Shown here: positions 32,987 to 45,190 of the stretch, one piece after another | How positions within the stretch are numbered: position 1 is the stretch's first letter | Layout of the letters: each line of letters begins with the position of its first letter | Source of the DNA: Mercenaria mercenaria | Lineage: Eukaryota; Mollusca; Bivalvia; Venerida; Veneridae | DNA length: 64,000 nt | Direction: 5' to 3' | Assembly: GCF_021730395.1 (NCBI RefSeq) | Contig: NC_069376.1 | Span: forward strand, 18,819,001 to 18,883,000 | Program-made: the position numbers and the translations under genes | The notes under the pieces: model-generated | The model's database searches: none | Told to the model about the DNA's origin: nothing | The model's input: only the letters and a program-made list of their open reading frames with translations

Positions 32987-33964
32987 ATGGGTAGCAGAGC
33001 ATCATTTCCGGTCGTGCCAATTTCCAGTGATCAAGTCTTCATAGTAACGGGAGCGAATACCGGAATTGGGTATGAAATCGCTAAATGGTGCGCCATGATG
33101 GGAGCTACTGTAATCCTAGCTTGCCGGTCAGAGGATCGAGCCAGAAAAGCCATGGAAACTATGCAAGAGGAGTTTAAAACTGAAAAAGCAAAAGGAATTA
33201 ATGGCTTGACTGAAAGTCCGAATCTTGCAATTGAATTCATGAAACTTGACCTTGCATCGTTTCAGTCAGTGGTAGAATTTTGTGAAGAATTTAAGAAAAG
33301 TGGTCGTCTGCTTCATGTGTTGTTCTGTAACGCTGGTCTTGGATTTGGTCCACATATTAAACAAAGTGGAGACGGACTTGAAATGATGTTGCAGGTGAAT
33401 TATCTAAGTCATTTCATCATAATTGCAAAATTACTATCAATAATGCGACAGTCTGGACCTGACTGCCGTATAATACTGATGTCCAGTAAAGCTCACAAAT
33501 TTGGGAACTTTGACGTCACAACAATGAATTATACGGGCACTGCCGAAAAGTTTCCAGGTCTGGATTACTACGGACGATCAAAGCTTTACCAAATCATGCA
33601 AACATTTGCAATGTCACGGCGACTTAAAGATTCGAACATTACGATAAACTGCATGCATCCAGGGGTTGTTGAAACGGAGTTTTTTCGTAAGATGGACTCC
33701 TGCATTCTAAACTGTCATATAGGATTCTCTCGTAGGTGTGGTACTCTGAGGACACCCTTAGAAGGGGCAACTACAGGCATTGACCTAGCGACCAACCCTA
33801 AACGTACAGGCGTATCGGGACATTATTGGATAGACTGTGAAATCGTTACGTCAACAACGACGTCACGTAATGAAGGGAAACAGGAGGCATTGTGGAAAGC
33901 AACGTTTCCCTTTATAGAACAGTACCTTACAGAAACGGAAATTGCTGAACTGGAGCGAGAGTGA
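32987..33964 (+). CDS. SDR copy 4, retinol dehydrogenase/WWOX-like oxidoreductase
   Basis: A 325-residue single-exon SDR, probably an NADP(H)-linked alcohol/carbonyl oxidoreductase. It has TGANTGIG at 21-28, CRS at 46-48 and NAG at 115-117. One extra residue relative to copies 2 and 6 (GPHIKQSGDG at about 121-130) shifts the catalytic residues to Asn138, Ser166/167, Tyr195 and Lys199. The substrate-loop region reads EFFRKMDSCILNCH and then FSRRCGTLRTP, which it shares with copy 5 and which differs from the LWREMDSC form of copies 2, 3 and 6, so substrate preference may differ. The start is in GTGAACCATGG; the N-terminus MGSRASF again fits N-myristoylation. No lesion is seen. Confidence 0.95.
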   Translation: MGSRASFPVVPISSDQVFIVTGANTGIGYEIAKWCAMMGATVILACRSEDRARKAMETMQEEFKTEKAKGINGLTESPNLAIEFMKLDLASFQSVVEFCEEFKKSGRLLHVLFCNAGLGFGPHIKQSGDGLEMMLQVNYLSHFIIIAKLLSIMRQSGPDCRIILMSSKAHKFGNFDVTTMNYTGTAEKFPGLDYYGRSKLYQIMQTFAMSRRLKDSNITINCMHPGVVETEFFRKMDSCILNCHIGFSRRCGTLRTPLEGATTGIDLATNPKRTGVSGHYWIDCEIVTSTTTSRNEGKQEALWKATFPFIEQYLTETEIAELERE

Positions 33965-36250
33965 TTTGCTCTGTGTTTTCTGTAAACAAATCCTTTGGAA
34001 GCATAGAATGCAACCAAGCAGAATATTAGCAGACTAAGTTTGACTGAGTTTGTTCATGAGATGTAATGAAGTGTGCAACACCTCTTACGCCCCTTAGCAC
34101 CGGCTTAAGCGGAACTCCACTACACATCAATTAAATGGACACCATGATCCCAAAGGAAATATTTTCCTATCAACTTTTTCTTGGTTTTCAACAATAATTA
34201 TGTTGAAATAAATGACGGAATACATCCAACTACATTCAAAGTTTTCGGTGAATTTATTTTGCAAGAAATATCTTGCGAATAATTTTTAGAAAACTATCGA
34301 AGTTGTGATTAATTTCATGCACATAAAAATTATACAACCCTTTATATAATGACGCAAAAGTAATCTATAAATATTAAAGGATATCTATAAACTCCCAGAC
34401 GTCCAGGCGTTTAGGTTGTACGAGCGTTTTCTTTTTTTTTTGGAAGATATCCGCCATTTTGAAAAAAATATTTCCTTGAATATTTACTCTAAAAATTATG
34501 CAAAAATGCTAAATAATTATACATGTAATAGGACTAATAATGTACCATTTAACTACAAAGATTCTATCTTTTTTCACACTTATTTTTTGCTGGCATTTGC
34601 CTAAAATTGATATATGTACAACGGGGTAGGGGTAGGTAATTTCAAATATCTATTAAAGTAGACCAGGTTTGGTTCTAATATTTTTCAGACTGATATAAAA
34701 AATAATAAGCTACAACTGAAATAAAAGTTTAAAACATAACATGTTTTAGTATCTAGGAACTTCAAGTATGAATTAAAGGAAAAAGAACTAAGCATACGAA
34801 CAATTTCCAATTTTAAAGTTATTTTCTAAATATATTTGTTAGATGCACGGTGACCCCAACATTTTGTTTTCCATTTTTAAGCATTGATGTGTGTATATAA
34901 AGCAGCAAAATATTTCTAAAATCTTAATAGCAGAATTGTTTTTGTATATGTAAATACTTTTTTTTTCCACTGAAAAAATGCTGGCCGTGTAGTTATGCCA
35001 AGGTAAATTGTCAGTGACATTTATGCTTATCTAATACTGATATCACCTTGTATTCATAGTAAGTAACATGTACGACACGAAATCCCTATAACATTAAGTG
35101 GGATAGTACATGTTTTATAAAGTATTCCCATTTTTTTCAATTTTATTTAATTTCAGAAATGCTTAAACAGTAGGTGAATAAAATGCCCTTTAGAATAAAA
35201 ACAAATGCGAAGACCTGTGCTTTTTTCCGCCCTTATTTTTTCTAGAAACTACTGTTTTTTAAGTTCACAGAGTATGAAAAAAATCTTATCTGTAGATAAA
35301 AGTTGATCCTGCATTCTTAAGAGATATTCTGCGAGCAAAAATGCTCAAGTCGTTTTTCAAGCCTTTGAGAAATAAGAAAATGTTTAAGATTTTATGTTTT
35401 AAGATTTTAATATCTAAGTTATTTGAGATCAAAATAGCCGCCAATCAAACACCAGATGTTGCATTCTGGCTTGTGGCCACGTAATATATGAATCAAAACT
35501 GCTTTTTTGTTTCTCTGTAATTTCTTGTAGACAGTTTGCAATCATTTCTCATTTGACAAGGCGGGCAACTGTTGTACATTTGTTCGAATGGTAATTTAGA
35601 AAATCAGCAAAAAATGTAAAATTCAAAAGTTATGTGTCATATATATTCGTACAATGTATGTATAACAACAATACAGCAACCAGAGAATTGTTGGGCTAGT
35701 TTTCATCAAAACTGATGCTATCAAGGTTGCCAGGGGAGATAAGTTTCCAAATACATTTGAAATGGGAATCATGCATACTGTTGAGATTTAGTCGTCAGTT
35801 CATTAAGCAACAAAATTTCTGTAGATTTATGATAGTTTAAATCATATCAGATAGTAATTTATTCTCCAGAAGTTACGAAGTGAAGTGCGCATATTGTGAC
35901 TTACTCACAAACGCCATTGCTCTGCAAAGTGCATTATTCTGTGAGAAATAAGACAGTTCAAGAGCAGCATTATGGCTAAATCTGTTATAGGTGATAGTGG
36001 TAAAACAATTAGAAGTGTTGTGTAGAATTTCTGCAGAGTAAAAATTGCTAGAAATGTTCAGCGGCGTCGTTTTCTTTGATTTAAGTATCGTACTTGTGTT
36101 CATAACATGACATCAGTGTGTGGTATACTATACGAGTATTAAACTGTCGTATAATATTCTTTAGCAGTTACGTAAATAGTTAAGTAACTTGAAAATTATT
36201 CATGTTTATGAGAAATTACATACATGATAAATGACTGGTATGTAAACTGA
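33965..36250 (+). repeat. 3' flank of SDR copy 4 (3'-UTR insertion plus block Q)
   Basis: 33965-34150 carries the same ~178-base insertion as copy 2 (TTTGGAAGCATAGAATGCAA ... CACCTCTTACGCCCCTTAG). After it comes block Q, collinear with 22300-24300. No conserved reading frame; the ORFs at 34416-34604 and 35873-36103 are not shared as proteins with sister blocks in a way that suggests coding. Confidence 0.6.
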
Positions 36251-36270
36251 TTATATATATATTAAAACTG

Positions 36271-38058
36271 AAACTGAAACTGAAACTGAAACTGGTTTAT
36301 TTGCTTAAACGCCTATTTCTACATTTAAAACATATTCAATGGCGTTTTACAATACAAGTTGAAGTCAGCAAATTTGTCAGCTAGCATATTTTCATTTTCA
36401 ACAACAGGCATTGGATTCTCCGACTTGCCGCCGGTGAGATCTGTCACAAATTTGTAAAGTTTTTTGGAATCACCTTTGTATTCGAGCACTTTTTGGCTAA
36501 GAGTTCTCTGTTTTTCCAGTTTCAGTTCATGGTGATATTTATTAAGAGCAGTCTTGAAAATTTCATAGTCCTGTGGATTTTGGTACCTCCTCCACAAACG
36601 TTCGGATTTGCGCAGAATTTGTTTTAAGTGGCGGATATCCTCATTAAACCACGGTTTCGGATTTCGACAAATAATAGTTTTCTCTTTTAAAGGAGCGTGC
36701 TTGTCAATGATATTTTTCATTTCATCTTGGAAAATGTCAACATATGTCTCAATTGAATCACTTTCAATTTTCAAATCAGCAAGGTCACTAGCAAAATCTG
36801 AGTCATTTATGTCATTAAAGTTCCGGTAAGTAATAGACTTGCTGATGATGTTTTCCTTTTTCACTTTTGTAATGACTTTTACTACACGATGGTCGGATAA
36901 GAAAGGACCGGGTTCACATGAGATAAGTTCAACACCATTTGCGACCTCTGTGATCACAAGATCAAGACTCTGACCGAACACTTGTGTTGGAAAATGTACA
37001 TGTTGTTGCAACCCCATAGCACATAAACAACTGTTGAATTCAGAAATAGTGTTGGTGTCGTCATGTATATGTAGATTGAAATCTCCCATGATCATGAGAT
37101 TGGGGTACTTGGAAATAACGTCTTCAAGAAATTCGAAAAAGTCTTTCACAAATTGCGTAGGTGTCGCCAAAGCTGGGGGTCTATAAATGCCTACACAATT
37201 AATGGTAATGTTTTTAAAGACCATTTGCCATACTCCTTACTCAAAACTTTCGGTGGTGCCAGATACAATTTTGCGCATTTGAACACTACTTTTACAAGTC
37301 AGAGCAATACCGCCACCCGTTTTGTTTCTTCGATTCGCAACACTGAGTCTATAACCATCTTGATTTAAATCTGATGTTTCGAATTGGGATTGTTTTTCAT
37401 CGGAATACCAGGTTTCCGTCAAAAGTGCAAAGTCAATGTTCTCGTCACGAAGCAATTGTCCGACTAGCACATCCTTTTTGACTACTGAATGACAGTTCAA
37501 TGTTCGACAGGTGACATTCTCTGTATAGTTACTGAGTGTGTTTGATCGTTTTGGATATACAAGATTTGACACATTTACACCATATTGTTTCCTTTGTATT
37601 TTGTGACTTGTGTGTATTGCAGCTCCTGATCGGTAACTTCTAAAGTTTAATATCCCCAGACCTTTTAATCTTGCCAATAATTGTTGGTCAGGTAAAATCC
37701 ATTGTCTGGGTATTGATCTATATTTCATTAGTTCACTTGCACTATAGGTTTTAACCAGGCCCTTAGGATAATCCATTATGTGATAATCCATTGTGTGCAC
37801 TGAGATGGTGTTCACCCAGTTATGATAAAATCCTTTGTTAAAATCCAATTGTTTTGGACACAAATACTCCAAAAATGCAATTAGTAATCCAAAAACGAAT
37901 GATATATTCATAAATGTCATATATTCATGTAACTCCAGAACAAAAATGAAGTTTCTACATAGTCATTTAATCACACAAAATCCAGTTTATTTAGAGAGAC
38001 ACAATTTAGCAGCCTTTGACATTTGGCGCTCAAAGCATAGTCCAATTATACCAATTAT
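36271..38058 (-). mobile_element. Internally deleted LINE (jockey/CR1/L2-like), endonuclease only
   Basis: About 1.8 kb inserted in block Q/R of the copy-4 unit. The sister unit reads ACTGATTATATATATAATAT straight through near 24390-24420. Read on the minus strand it has a 5' part, an endonuclease ORF (37920 to 36325), and a 3' end finishing in AATAAACCAGTTTCAG and (GTTTCA)n. The reverse transcriptase is absent: coding sequence stops just after LADKFADF and passes directly into 3'-UTR-like sequence. The 3' tail is intact, so the copy could have been mobilised in trans. The clade call rests on endonuclease style only. Confidence 0.75.
36325..37920 (-). pseudogene. LINE ORF2 N-terminal part, APE-type endonuclease
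   Basis: Encodes an apurinic-like endonuclease (EEP fold), which in LINEs nicks the target site. In order: RTLNCHSV (residues 139-146 of the first segment), LLTETWY with the catalytic Glu169, and GGGIAL (202-207). One in-frame TAA at 37237-37239 follows, then GIYRPP, MGDFNLH (GDFN at 47-50 counted from the Met at 37224) and SDHRVV (110-114). The frame is the same before and after the TAA, so this is a single nonsense change. The 136 residues before the domain show no zinc knuckle. The ORF ends at FADFNLYCKTPLNMF, where the RT should begin. Confidence 0.75.
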
Positions 38059-39480
38059 ATGCATGATATTGATATCTATGTTGTTATTTACGTCCACTGT
38101 AATGTATTTATATAATTATATTGCGACGATGATATGCTGGAATTTTCCAGTAGTGTGTATAATTTCCAGTAAAGTGTGTATGATATGTTGGGTTTTTTTT
38201 GGTAAAGTGTGTATGATAGCTTGGGTTTTTCTAATAAAATGTGGTTTTCTATCATAATCATTCATGAATCTTTATCACCATAGAGGTTACGCGCTAGTTT
38301 TGATTTCACGTTTATGTCGTATTCTTATCATCGGAACTCATTACGTAACGATATGGACGATTACACCTATTACGATTTGGATTTTATGGGAAATACTATT
38401 TACGTAAATGAGGTTGACTTGTTTTATTTCAATCCGTAGTACTTTCCATTTTTCTCGAACAGTTTAGTTTGAGTCTCGGTGTTCCACCGGTGTTGGAAAT
38501 CCACATATAACACCCAGATGTCTCGTGAACTTTTAATATATATGTCAAGCAAAACTTAGTCATAACTTGATAGTTGTGCTTGTTCCTTGTACTTCAGATT
38601 TTTGACTAGAAACGTAACAATTCGAGAAATACATAAAGATCCTATAAACTGCGAAAAACATACATATTTGCTGAAAATTTTAGAATATTATCGTAATAGC
38701 TACCTAACTATCTTGTGCCAGTTTCGAGCATTAACGCGAAATTTTACGCTTAAACATTTTCACGATATAAAATATTATTTACTGCTGTAATGTTTCCAGA
38801 AAAGTACGCTCATTCCCTGAGAATATTATCGTGATATCTACCTTGCTATCTTGTGGCAGAAATATGAGAAATATTCCTCCATACAATTTCGTAAATGTAG
38901 GACACACTTTCGGCATCCCCCCACACACCCCCGAAAAAAAAACAACAACAACAACTACAAGTTTTATTCTAAATGTATTTCATTTGAAATATATCTTAAC
39001 AGTTGACATCTGGGGTAGATGTTTAGTACTAATAAGTCTAAATTTTCATTAAGAAACGCCCGCTGGACACGATTGGTTCTGCCTTTGTGACCAGTGCAGA
39101 TCATGATCAGCCTGCACACCCTTTTAACAGATCATGGTACTGTCCAAATTTGAAAGGTTGACAAGTTCATTGTAGAAATTCACCAGGGTAAAGGTTATAG
39201 CCAGCGTTGTCTTGTTTCAGGTTTCCACGCTATTATCTTACACTAAACTTAACAGTATATCAGCCGATATTATTGTTTTTAAGTTTTCAACTCTTTCTTC
39301 TTGTTGTTTACAATATTTAACACTTATTTTCTAATATTTTTAATATTTATATATAGGAAGACTTTGTCATAACTGTGTAGTTATATGCACTGTCCGCCAT
39401 TCAGTCAGTATCTGTTTGGTAAGCACCATTTTTAACAGTTAATGGTACTGTCCAAATTGAAAAGTGGACAAGTTCGTTAT
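38059..39480 (+). repeat. Blocks R and MITE fragments, 5' of SDR copy 5
   Basis: Continues the copy-4 unit after the LINE: a short minisatellite (38130-38250), then sequence matching 24780-25560. It includes a left-truncated TTAACCCTTA MITE (39058-39197) and another fragment of it (39385-39480). (CAA)n occurs at 38940-38957. No gene. Confidence 0.55.
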
Positions 39481-39659
39481 AAAAGAACACTTATGTTTCA
39501 CGAATTTTCAACACCACGAATAAGGTTGTTCACCACGAAATCGCTAAATAAAGACCACGTTAAAACTACCTTGTCTACAGTATAAAAAATTTGAATTTGT
39601 TTTGCATAATTGAATACTGGATATTATTATTTTTAGGTGTATCACAGGAACAGTGAACT

Positions 39660-40637
39660 ATGGGTAGCAGAGCATCATTTCCACTCGTGCCAATTTCCAG
39701 TGATCGAGTCTTCATAGTAACGGGAGCGAATACCGGAATTGGGTACGAGATCGCTAAATGGTGCGCCATGATGGGAGCTACTGTGATCCTAGCTTGCCGG
39801 TCAGAGGATAGAGCCAGAAAAGCCATGGAAACTATGCAAGAGGAGTTTAAAACTGAAAAATCCAAAGGAACTAAGGGTTTGACTGAAAATCTGAATCTTG
39901 CAATTGAATTTATGAAACTGGACCTTGCATCGTTTCAGTCAGTGGTAGAATTTTGTGAAGAATTTAAGAAAAGTGGTCGTCTGCTTCATGTGTTGTTTTG
40001 TAACGCTGGTCTTGGATCTGGTCCACATATTAAACAAAGTGGAGACGGACTTGAAATGATGATGCAGGTGAATTACCTAAGTCATTTCATCATAATTGCA
40101 AAATTCCAATCAATAATGCGACAGTCTGGACCTGATTGCCGTATAATACTGATGTCCAGTAAAGCTCACAAATTTGTGAAATTTGACGTCACAATAATGA
40201 ATTATACGGGCACTGCCGAAAAGTTTTCAGGTCTGGATTACTACGGACGATCAAAGCTTTACCAAATCATGCAAACACTTGCAATGTCACGGCGACTTAA
40301 AGATACGAACATTACGATAAATTGCATGCATCCAGGGGTTGTTGAAACAGAGTGTTTTCGTAAGTTGGACTCCTGCATTCTAAACTGTCATATAGAATTC
40401 TCTCGTAGGTGTGGTACTCTGAGGACACCCTTAGAAGGGGCAACTACAGGCATTGACCTAGCGACCAACCCTAAACGTACAGGCGTATCGGGACACTATT
40501 GGATAGACTGTGAAATCGTTATGTCAACAACGACGTCACGTTATGAAGGGAAACAGGAGACATTGTGGAAAGCAACGTTTCCCTTTATAGAACAGTACCT
40601 TACAGAAACGGATATTGCTGACCTGGAGCGAGAGTAA
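39660..40637 (+). CDS. SDR copy 5, retinol dehydrogenase/WWOX-like oxidoreductase
   Basis: 325 residues, one exon, ending in TAA. All SDR signatures are present: TGANTGIG (21-28), CRS (46-48), NAG (115-117), Asn138 in QVNYLSH, Ser166/167, and Tyr195-x3-Lys199. It is closest to copy 4 (GPHIKQ, FRK-x-DSCILNCH, RRCGTLRTP) but carries its own changes such as HKFVKFDVTIMN and ECFRKLDSC in the loop region. Start context GTGAACTATGG is slightly weaker than in its sisters. The acceptor-like TATTATTTTTAG lies 23 bases upstream. MGSRASF at the N-terminus is kept. Expected role as for the other copies; substrate unknown. Confidence 0.94.
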   Translation: MGSRASFPLVPISSDRVFIVTGANTGIGYEIAKWCAMMGATVILACRSEDRARKAMETMQEEFKTEKSKGTKGLTENLNLAIEFMKLDLASFQSVVEFCEEFKKSGRLLHVLFCNAGLGSGPHIKQSGDGLEMMMQVNYLSHFIIIAKFQSIMRQSGPDCRIILMSSKAHKFVKFDVTIMNYTGTAEKFSGLDYYGRSKLYQIMQTLAMSRRLKDTNITINCMHPGVVETECFRKLDSCILNCHIEFSRRCGTLRTPLEGATTGIDLATNPKRTGVSGHYWIDCEIVMSTTTSRYEGKQETLWKATFPFIEQYLTETDIADLERE

Positions 40638-42600
40638 TTTGCTCTGTGTTTTCTGTAAACAAATCCGTTGGAAGCATAGAATGCAACCAAGCAGAATATT
40701 AGCAGACTCGGTTTGATTAATTATGTTCATGAGAGGTAATGAAATGTGCAACACCTCTCACGTCCCTTAACACCGGCTTAAGCGGAATTCTGCTACACAT
40801 CAATTAAATTGACACCATGATCCTAAAGGAAATAATTTCCTATCAACTTTTTCGTAGTTTTCAACAATAATTATGTTGAAATAAATGACGGAATACATCA
40901 AACTAAATTCAAATTTTAAGGTGAATTTATTTTGCAAGAAATATCTTGTGAACAATTTCTATCTAAGTGAAAAACTGTCGAAGTTGTGATCAATTGCATG
41001 GACATAAAAATCATACAACCCTTTATATAATGACGCAAAAGAAATCTATAAATATTAAAGGATATTTATAAACTCTCAGACGTCCTGGTGTTAAAGATGT
41101 ACGAGCATTGTTATTTCAGGATATTCGCCATTTTGAAAAATTGTTTCCTTGAATATTTATCTCTAAAATATATGCAAAAAATTCTAAATAGTTATAATAT
41201 GACTTATAATGTACCATTTAACCAAAAAGGTTAAGATATTTTTTTTCACACTTATTATTTGCTGGCATTTGCCTAAAATTGATATATGTACAACGTTGTA
41301 GGGGGAGGTTATTTCAAATATCTATTAAAGTAGACCAGGTTTGGTTCTAATATTTTTCTGACTGATATATAAAATAATAAGCAACAACTGAAACATGTTT
41401 TAGTATCTAAGAAGCATAAAGTAAAAGAAAAAGAACTAAACATATGGAAATTTACCATTTTTAAAGTTATTTTCTAAATATATTTATTAGATGCACGGTG
41501 ACCCCAACATTTTGTTTTTCATTTCGAAGCCTGTTTTGTGTATCTTTAAAGCAGCCAAATATTTTTTTTCCATTGAAAAATGTGGATTGTGTAATTATGC
41601 CAACGTAAATTGTCAGTGACATTTATACTTATCTAATACTGATATCACCTTGTATTCATAGTAAGTAACATGTACGACCTGAAATCCCTATAACATTCAG
41701 TGGGATATTAAATGTTTTATAAAGTATTCTTATTTTTTTTAAATTTTATTTTATTTCAGAAATGCTTAAACAGTGGATGAAGAAAATGCCCTTTAAAATA
41801 AAAACGAATGCGCTGACATGCGTGTTTTTCGGCCCTTATTTGTCTTAGAAACTTATATTTTACAAGCTCACAGAGAATTAAAAACTTCTTAACTGTAGAA
41901 AAAATTGACCCTATATCCTTAAGAGAGACGTTCTGCGAGCAAAAATACACAATTCATTTTTCAGGCCTTTGAGAAATAAGAAAATGTTAAAGATTTTATG
42001 TTTTAAGATTTTAATATATAAGATATTTGAGATCAAAATAGCCGCCAGTCAAACACCAGATGTTGCATTCTGGTTACGTTATATATGAATCAAAACTGCT
42101 CGTTGGTTTCTCTGTAATTTCTTGTAGACGGTTTGCAATCATTTTTCATTTCACAAGACGGGCAACTATTGTACATTTGTTGGAATGGTAATTTAGAAAA
42201 TCATCAAAAATGTAAAATTCAAAAGATATGTATGTATAACAACAATACAGGAAAACGGAGAATTGTTCGGCTAGTTCTCGTCAAGACTGACGCTATCAAT
42301 GGCGGCCATGGGGGATAAGTTTTCACATACATTAGAAGTGGTAGTCGTACAAACTGTTGAGATTTAGTCGTCGTTTAAATCATATCAGATAGTACTTAAT
42401 TTATTCTCCAGAAGTTACAAAGTGAAGTGCACAAATTGTGACTTACTCACAAACGCCATTGCTCTGCACAGTGCATTATTCTGTGAGAAATAGGGCAGCT
42501 CAAGAGCAGCATTATGGGTATACCTGTCATAGATGCTAGTGGTAAAACAATTAGAAGTGTTGTGTAGAATTTCTGCAGAGTAACAATTGCTAGAAATGGT
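40638..42600 (+). repeat. 3' flank of SDR copy 5 (3'-UTR insertion plus block Q)
   Basis: The 3'-UTR insertion is present (GGAAGCATAGAATGCAACC to about 40830), followed by block Q as in copies 3, 4 and 6. Short ORFs here are not conserved. Confidence 0.6.
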
Positions 42601-43610
42601 TTTTTTCAGTAAAGTGTATATCATTTGTTGGATTTTTTCCAGCAAAGTGTGGTTTTCTATCATATTCATTCGTAAGTATTTATCACCACAGAGGATACGC
42701 GCTAGTTTTGGGTCAATATCAATAATTTCACGTCTATATCTTATTCTAATCCTCGGAACTCATTAAGTAAAGAGCCACTGTGGACGACTACACGTATTAC
42801 GATTTTTTGGGACATACTATTTACTTATTTATTGCTGTAAAGTTTCCAGAAAAATACGCACATTTCCTGAGAATATTATCGTGATATCTACCTGTCGTGG
42901 CAGAAATATGCCTCCATAAAATTTCGTAAATGTAAGACACTCTTTCGACAAGAAAAAACAAGTTTATTCAAAATGTATTTCATGTGAAATATATCTGAAC
43001 AGCTGACATCAGTATTTTTTTGTGTCTAAATTTTCATTACGAAAAGCCAGCGTTGTCCTATTTCGGGGTTCCGCTCTGTTATCTTTCACTTAACTTACCA
43101 GTATATCAATTGATGTATTTCCTTTCAGTTTTCAACACTTTCTATATCTAACACTTATTTTCATCCCCGATCCCATCCCTCGGTCATTTTCAATTCCATA
43201 TACACGTAGTGGAAATGAATAATTTGAAAAAAAAAAAAAATAACCGGTGTAATATGTAGAGCTCCATTCATAATGAAATGCCAGGGAGCAGCAGTCAATT
43301 GGTAGAATAACTTTCAGTTGATTGGTGGTAGTACAAATTTATACTAATTTTTAAAGCTAAACATAATGTGTCCTATTTGAAACCTTATGTACAGTACTGT
43401 TAATACACATAAATTTGTTAATTTTATGTTTACTTAAACTATATAAGTCATTGTTTCAAATATTTTCAAATGAATCTCCAACTAGTATACCCTTAAATAT
43501 TTGACAAATATTGTTAAAAATCCTGTTACACAAAAAAGGTATTAAGCATTAAAATTGATATAATATTGCCAAACAAAAAAGGAAACAATTTGGTTACAAT
43601 AGGTAAAGTG
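42601..43610 (+). repeat. Minisatellite remnant and block R, copy 5 unit
   Basis: Begins with two units of the AGTAAAGTGT minisatellite and continues with GAGAATATTATCGTGATATC and sequence like 25560-26100 (GGGTTCCGCTCT, TCAATTGGTAGAATAACTT, TTATGTACAGTA). A poly-A run lies at about 43227-43240. No gene. Confidence 0.5.
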
Positions 43611-44362
43611 TCGACTGTTCGTTAAACTATACATAGTTGTACGATATGAAGAAATTGCATGTAGATTGGAGAGTTATCGGTTATACTTTAAACAGATCAA
43701 GGAGAAATGGTTTAAACAACTGGTGTTGCATGTTTATCTATAAATCATTTGTTTTTGCAATATTTTTCATACGTGCGTAAAGAAAAACAAATCCGGATAG
43801 TTTAAGACTCGGCGTGTCAGAAGCTTATGCAAACAGAAAAACAGGAATATTATAGATGATATCTAAGTAAAATGTTCGTCCATTAAATAAAATTTAGATG
43901 AACATAGAGATTAAATTGCAGGGAATTAGAGAGCCATCTGGAGGGGTATAGAGATAAATTTTAGGGACACAGAGGAGCCCATGTGGGAGACATAGAGATC
44001 ATATTGTACAGACACAGAGTCAAGGATCCAACTGGAGGGACACAACTAGAGGGATACAAGAGACAAACTGGAAGTATACAGGGCAGCGGTTAAAGTACAA
44101 AATAGAAAAGGAAGGCGACAGCATAGACAGCACAGGCAAGTTTTAAATGCTATAAAAACCCTTTCTAACAGATATAGGCTATCTTGATGTGATTATATGT
44201 TGATTATGCAAGTTTTAAATTCTATAAAAACCTTTCTGACAGATATAGGTTATCTTGATGTGATCATATGTTGATTATGTTGACAGATTTAGAAACAAAA
44301 GTGATATAAATGGAATATTATATATATATCGATCGATCTGCCGCTCCATCCCATCCCAGAAA
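43611..44362 (+). repeat. Interspersed repeat E copy 3
   Basis: Full-length-looking copy. GACTGTTCGTTAAAC, AAATCCGGATAGTTTAAG, the AGAGATNAAATT-type minisatellite (43910-44110), TATAAAAACCTTTCTGACAGA (present twice, at 44150 and 44220) and CCATCCCATCCCAGAAATTA at the right end. It matches 28885-29681 inverted. Confidence 0.6.
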
Positions 44363-45190
44363 TTATTTATTTTTATTTAAAGTTACACATGCTCTTAGCA
44401 ATGGACCCACTGGGGGTGAAGGTGGGGGTGGGGGTGAATGAGCAATTGCCTCCAGTAACACTACACTGAGAACTAACAAATGTATCATAACTATTAAATC
44501 TTTTTATCTCCAATTTCATTAATAATATGATACTATTCCGGAAGGCGAAAAGAGGACGTTGGCAGAGCGACGTTCGGCGCCGACATTTCACGGGGCGACG
44601 TTCGGTTGGGCGCCATTACAACGTTTGTCGCTGTGCCGCTGCGATAGAACGAAATAAAGAAATGACAAAATAGCACAGATCGCTCACCATATTATCAAAT
44701 ATAACAATCTGCAGCTTGCCACGTTAATTATAAAACAATGGACGTAGCACACTTTTGAAATTATATACATTAACATAGTACCTTTGTTTGCAACTGGTGT
44801 CTTGTTAGTGGCTGTCAGATGTACACCAAACCCAATAAACATAAAAAATTGTAGGTTTTTGCTCACATGGGAACGAGTATTTAAAGATAATAAGATGCAT
44901 TTACTTCTAATTGGTAATGCACGTAACCTATATTATTCAAAACGAAGCTTTAGAAAAAACTCTTTGAAGTCGCGGCGATGAAAAGTTATTGTGTTACTAC
45001 AATGAAAAATACATACACGTTTAATAGATTAGTTTAAGATGCTGCCTTTTGGTGGCCTTTCTAACACATGTTTAAGATTTCTTACCATGAACTACATGTA
45101 CATATTTTGATTTGAGAGAAGTTGTATCAATCTATTAACTTTAACTGATATTCGGAATTCCTTACCGACGATAAAATTTCTATATATCTG
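44363..45190. other. Intergenic, CpG-rich patch and fragment of block P
   Basis: A GC- and CpG-rich patch at 44535-44645 repeats GCGACGTTCGG twice. 44870-44960 resembles part of block P (AAGATGCATTTACTTCTAATT, ATGCACGTAACCT), a leftover of the 5' duplication belonging to the copy-6 unit. No gene. Confidence 0.4.
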
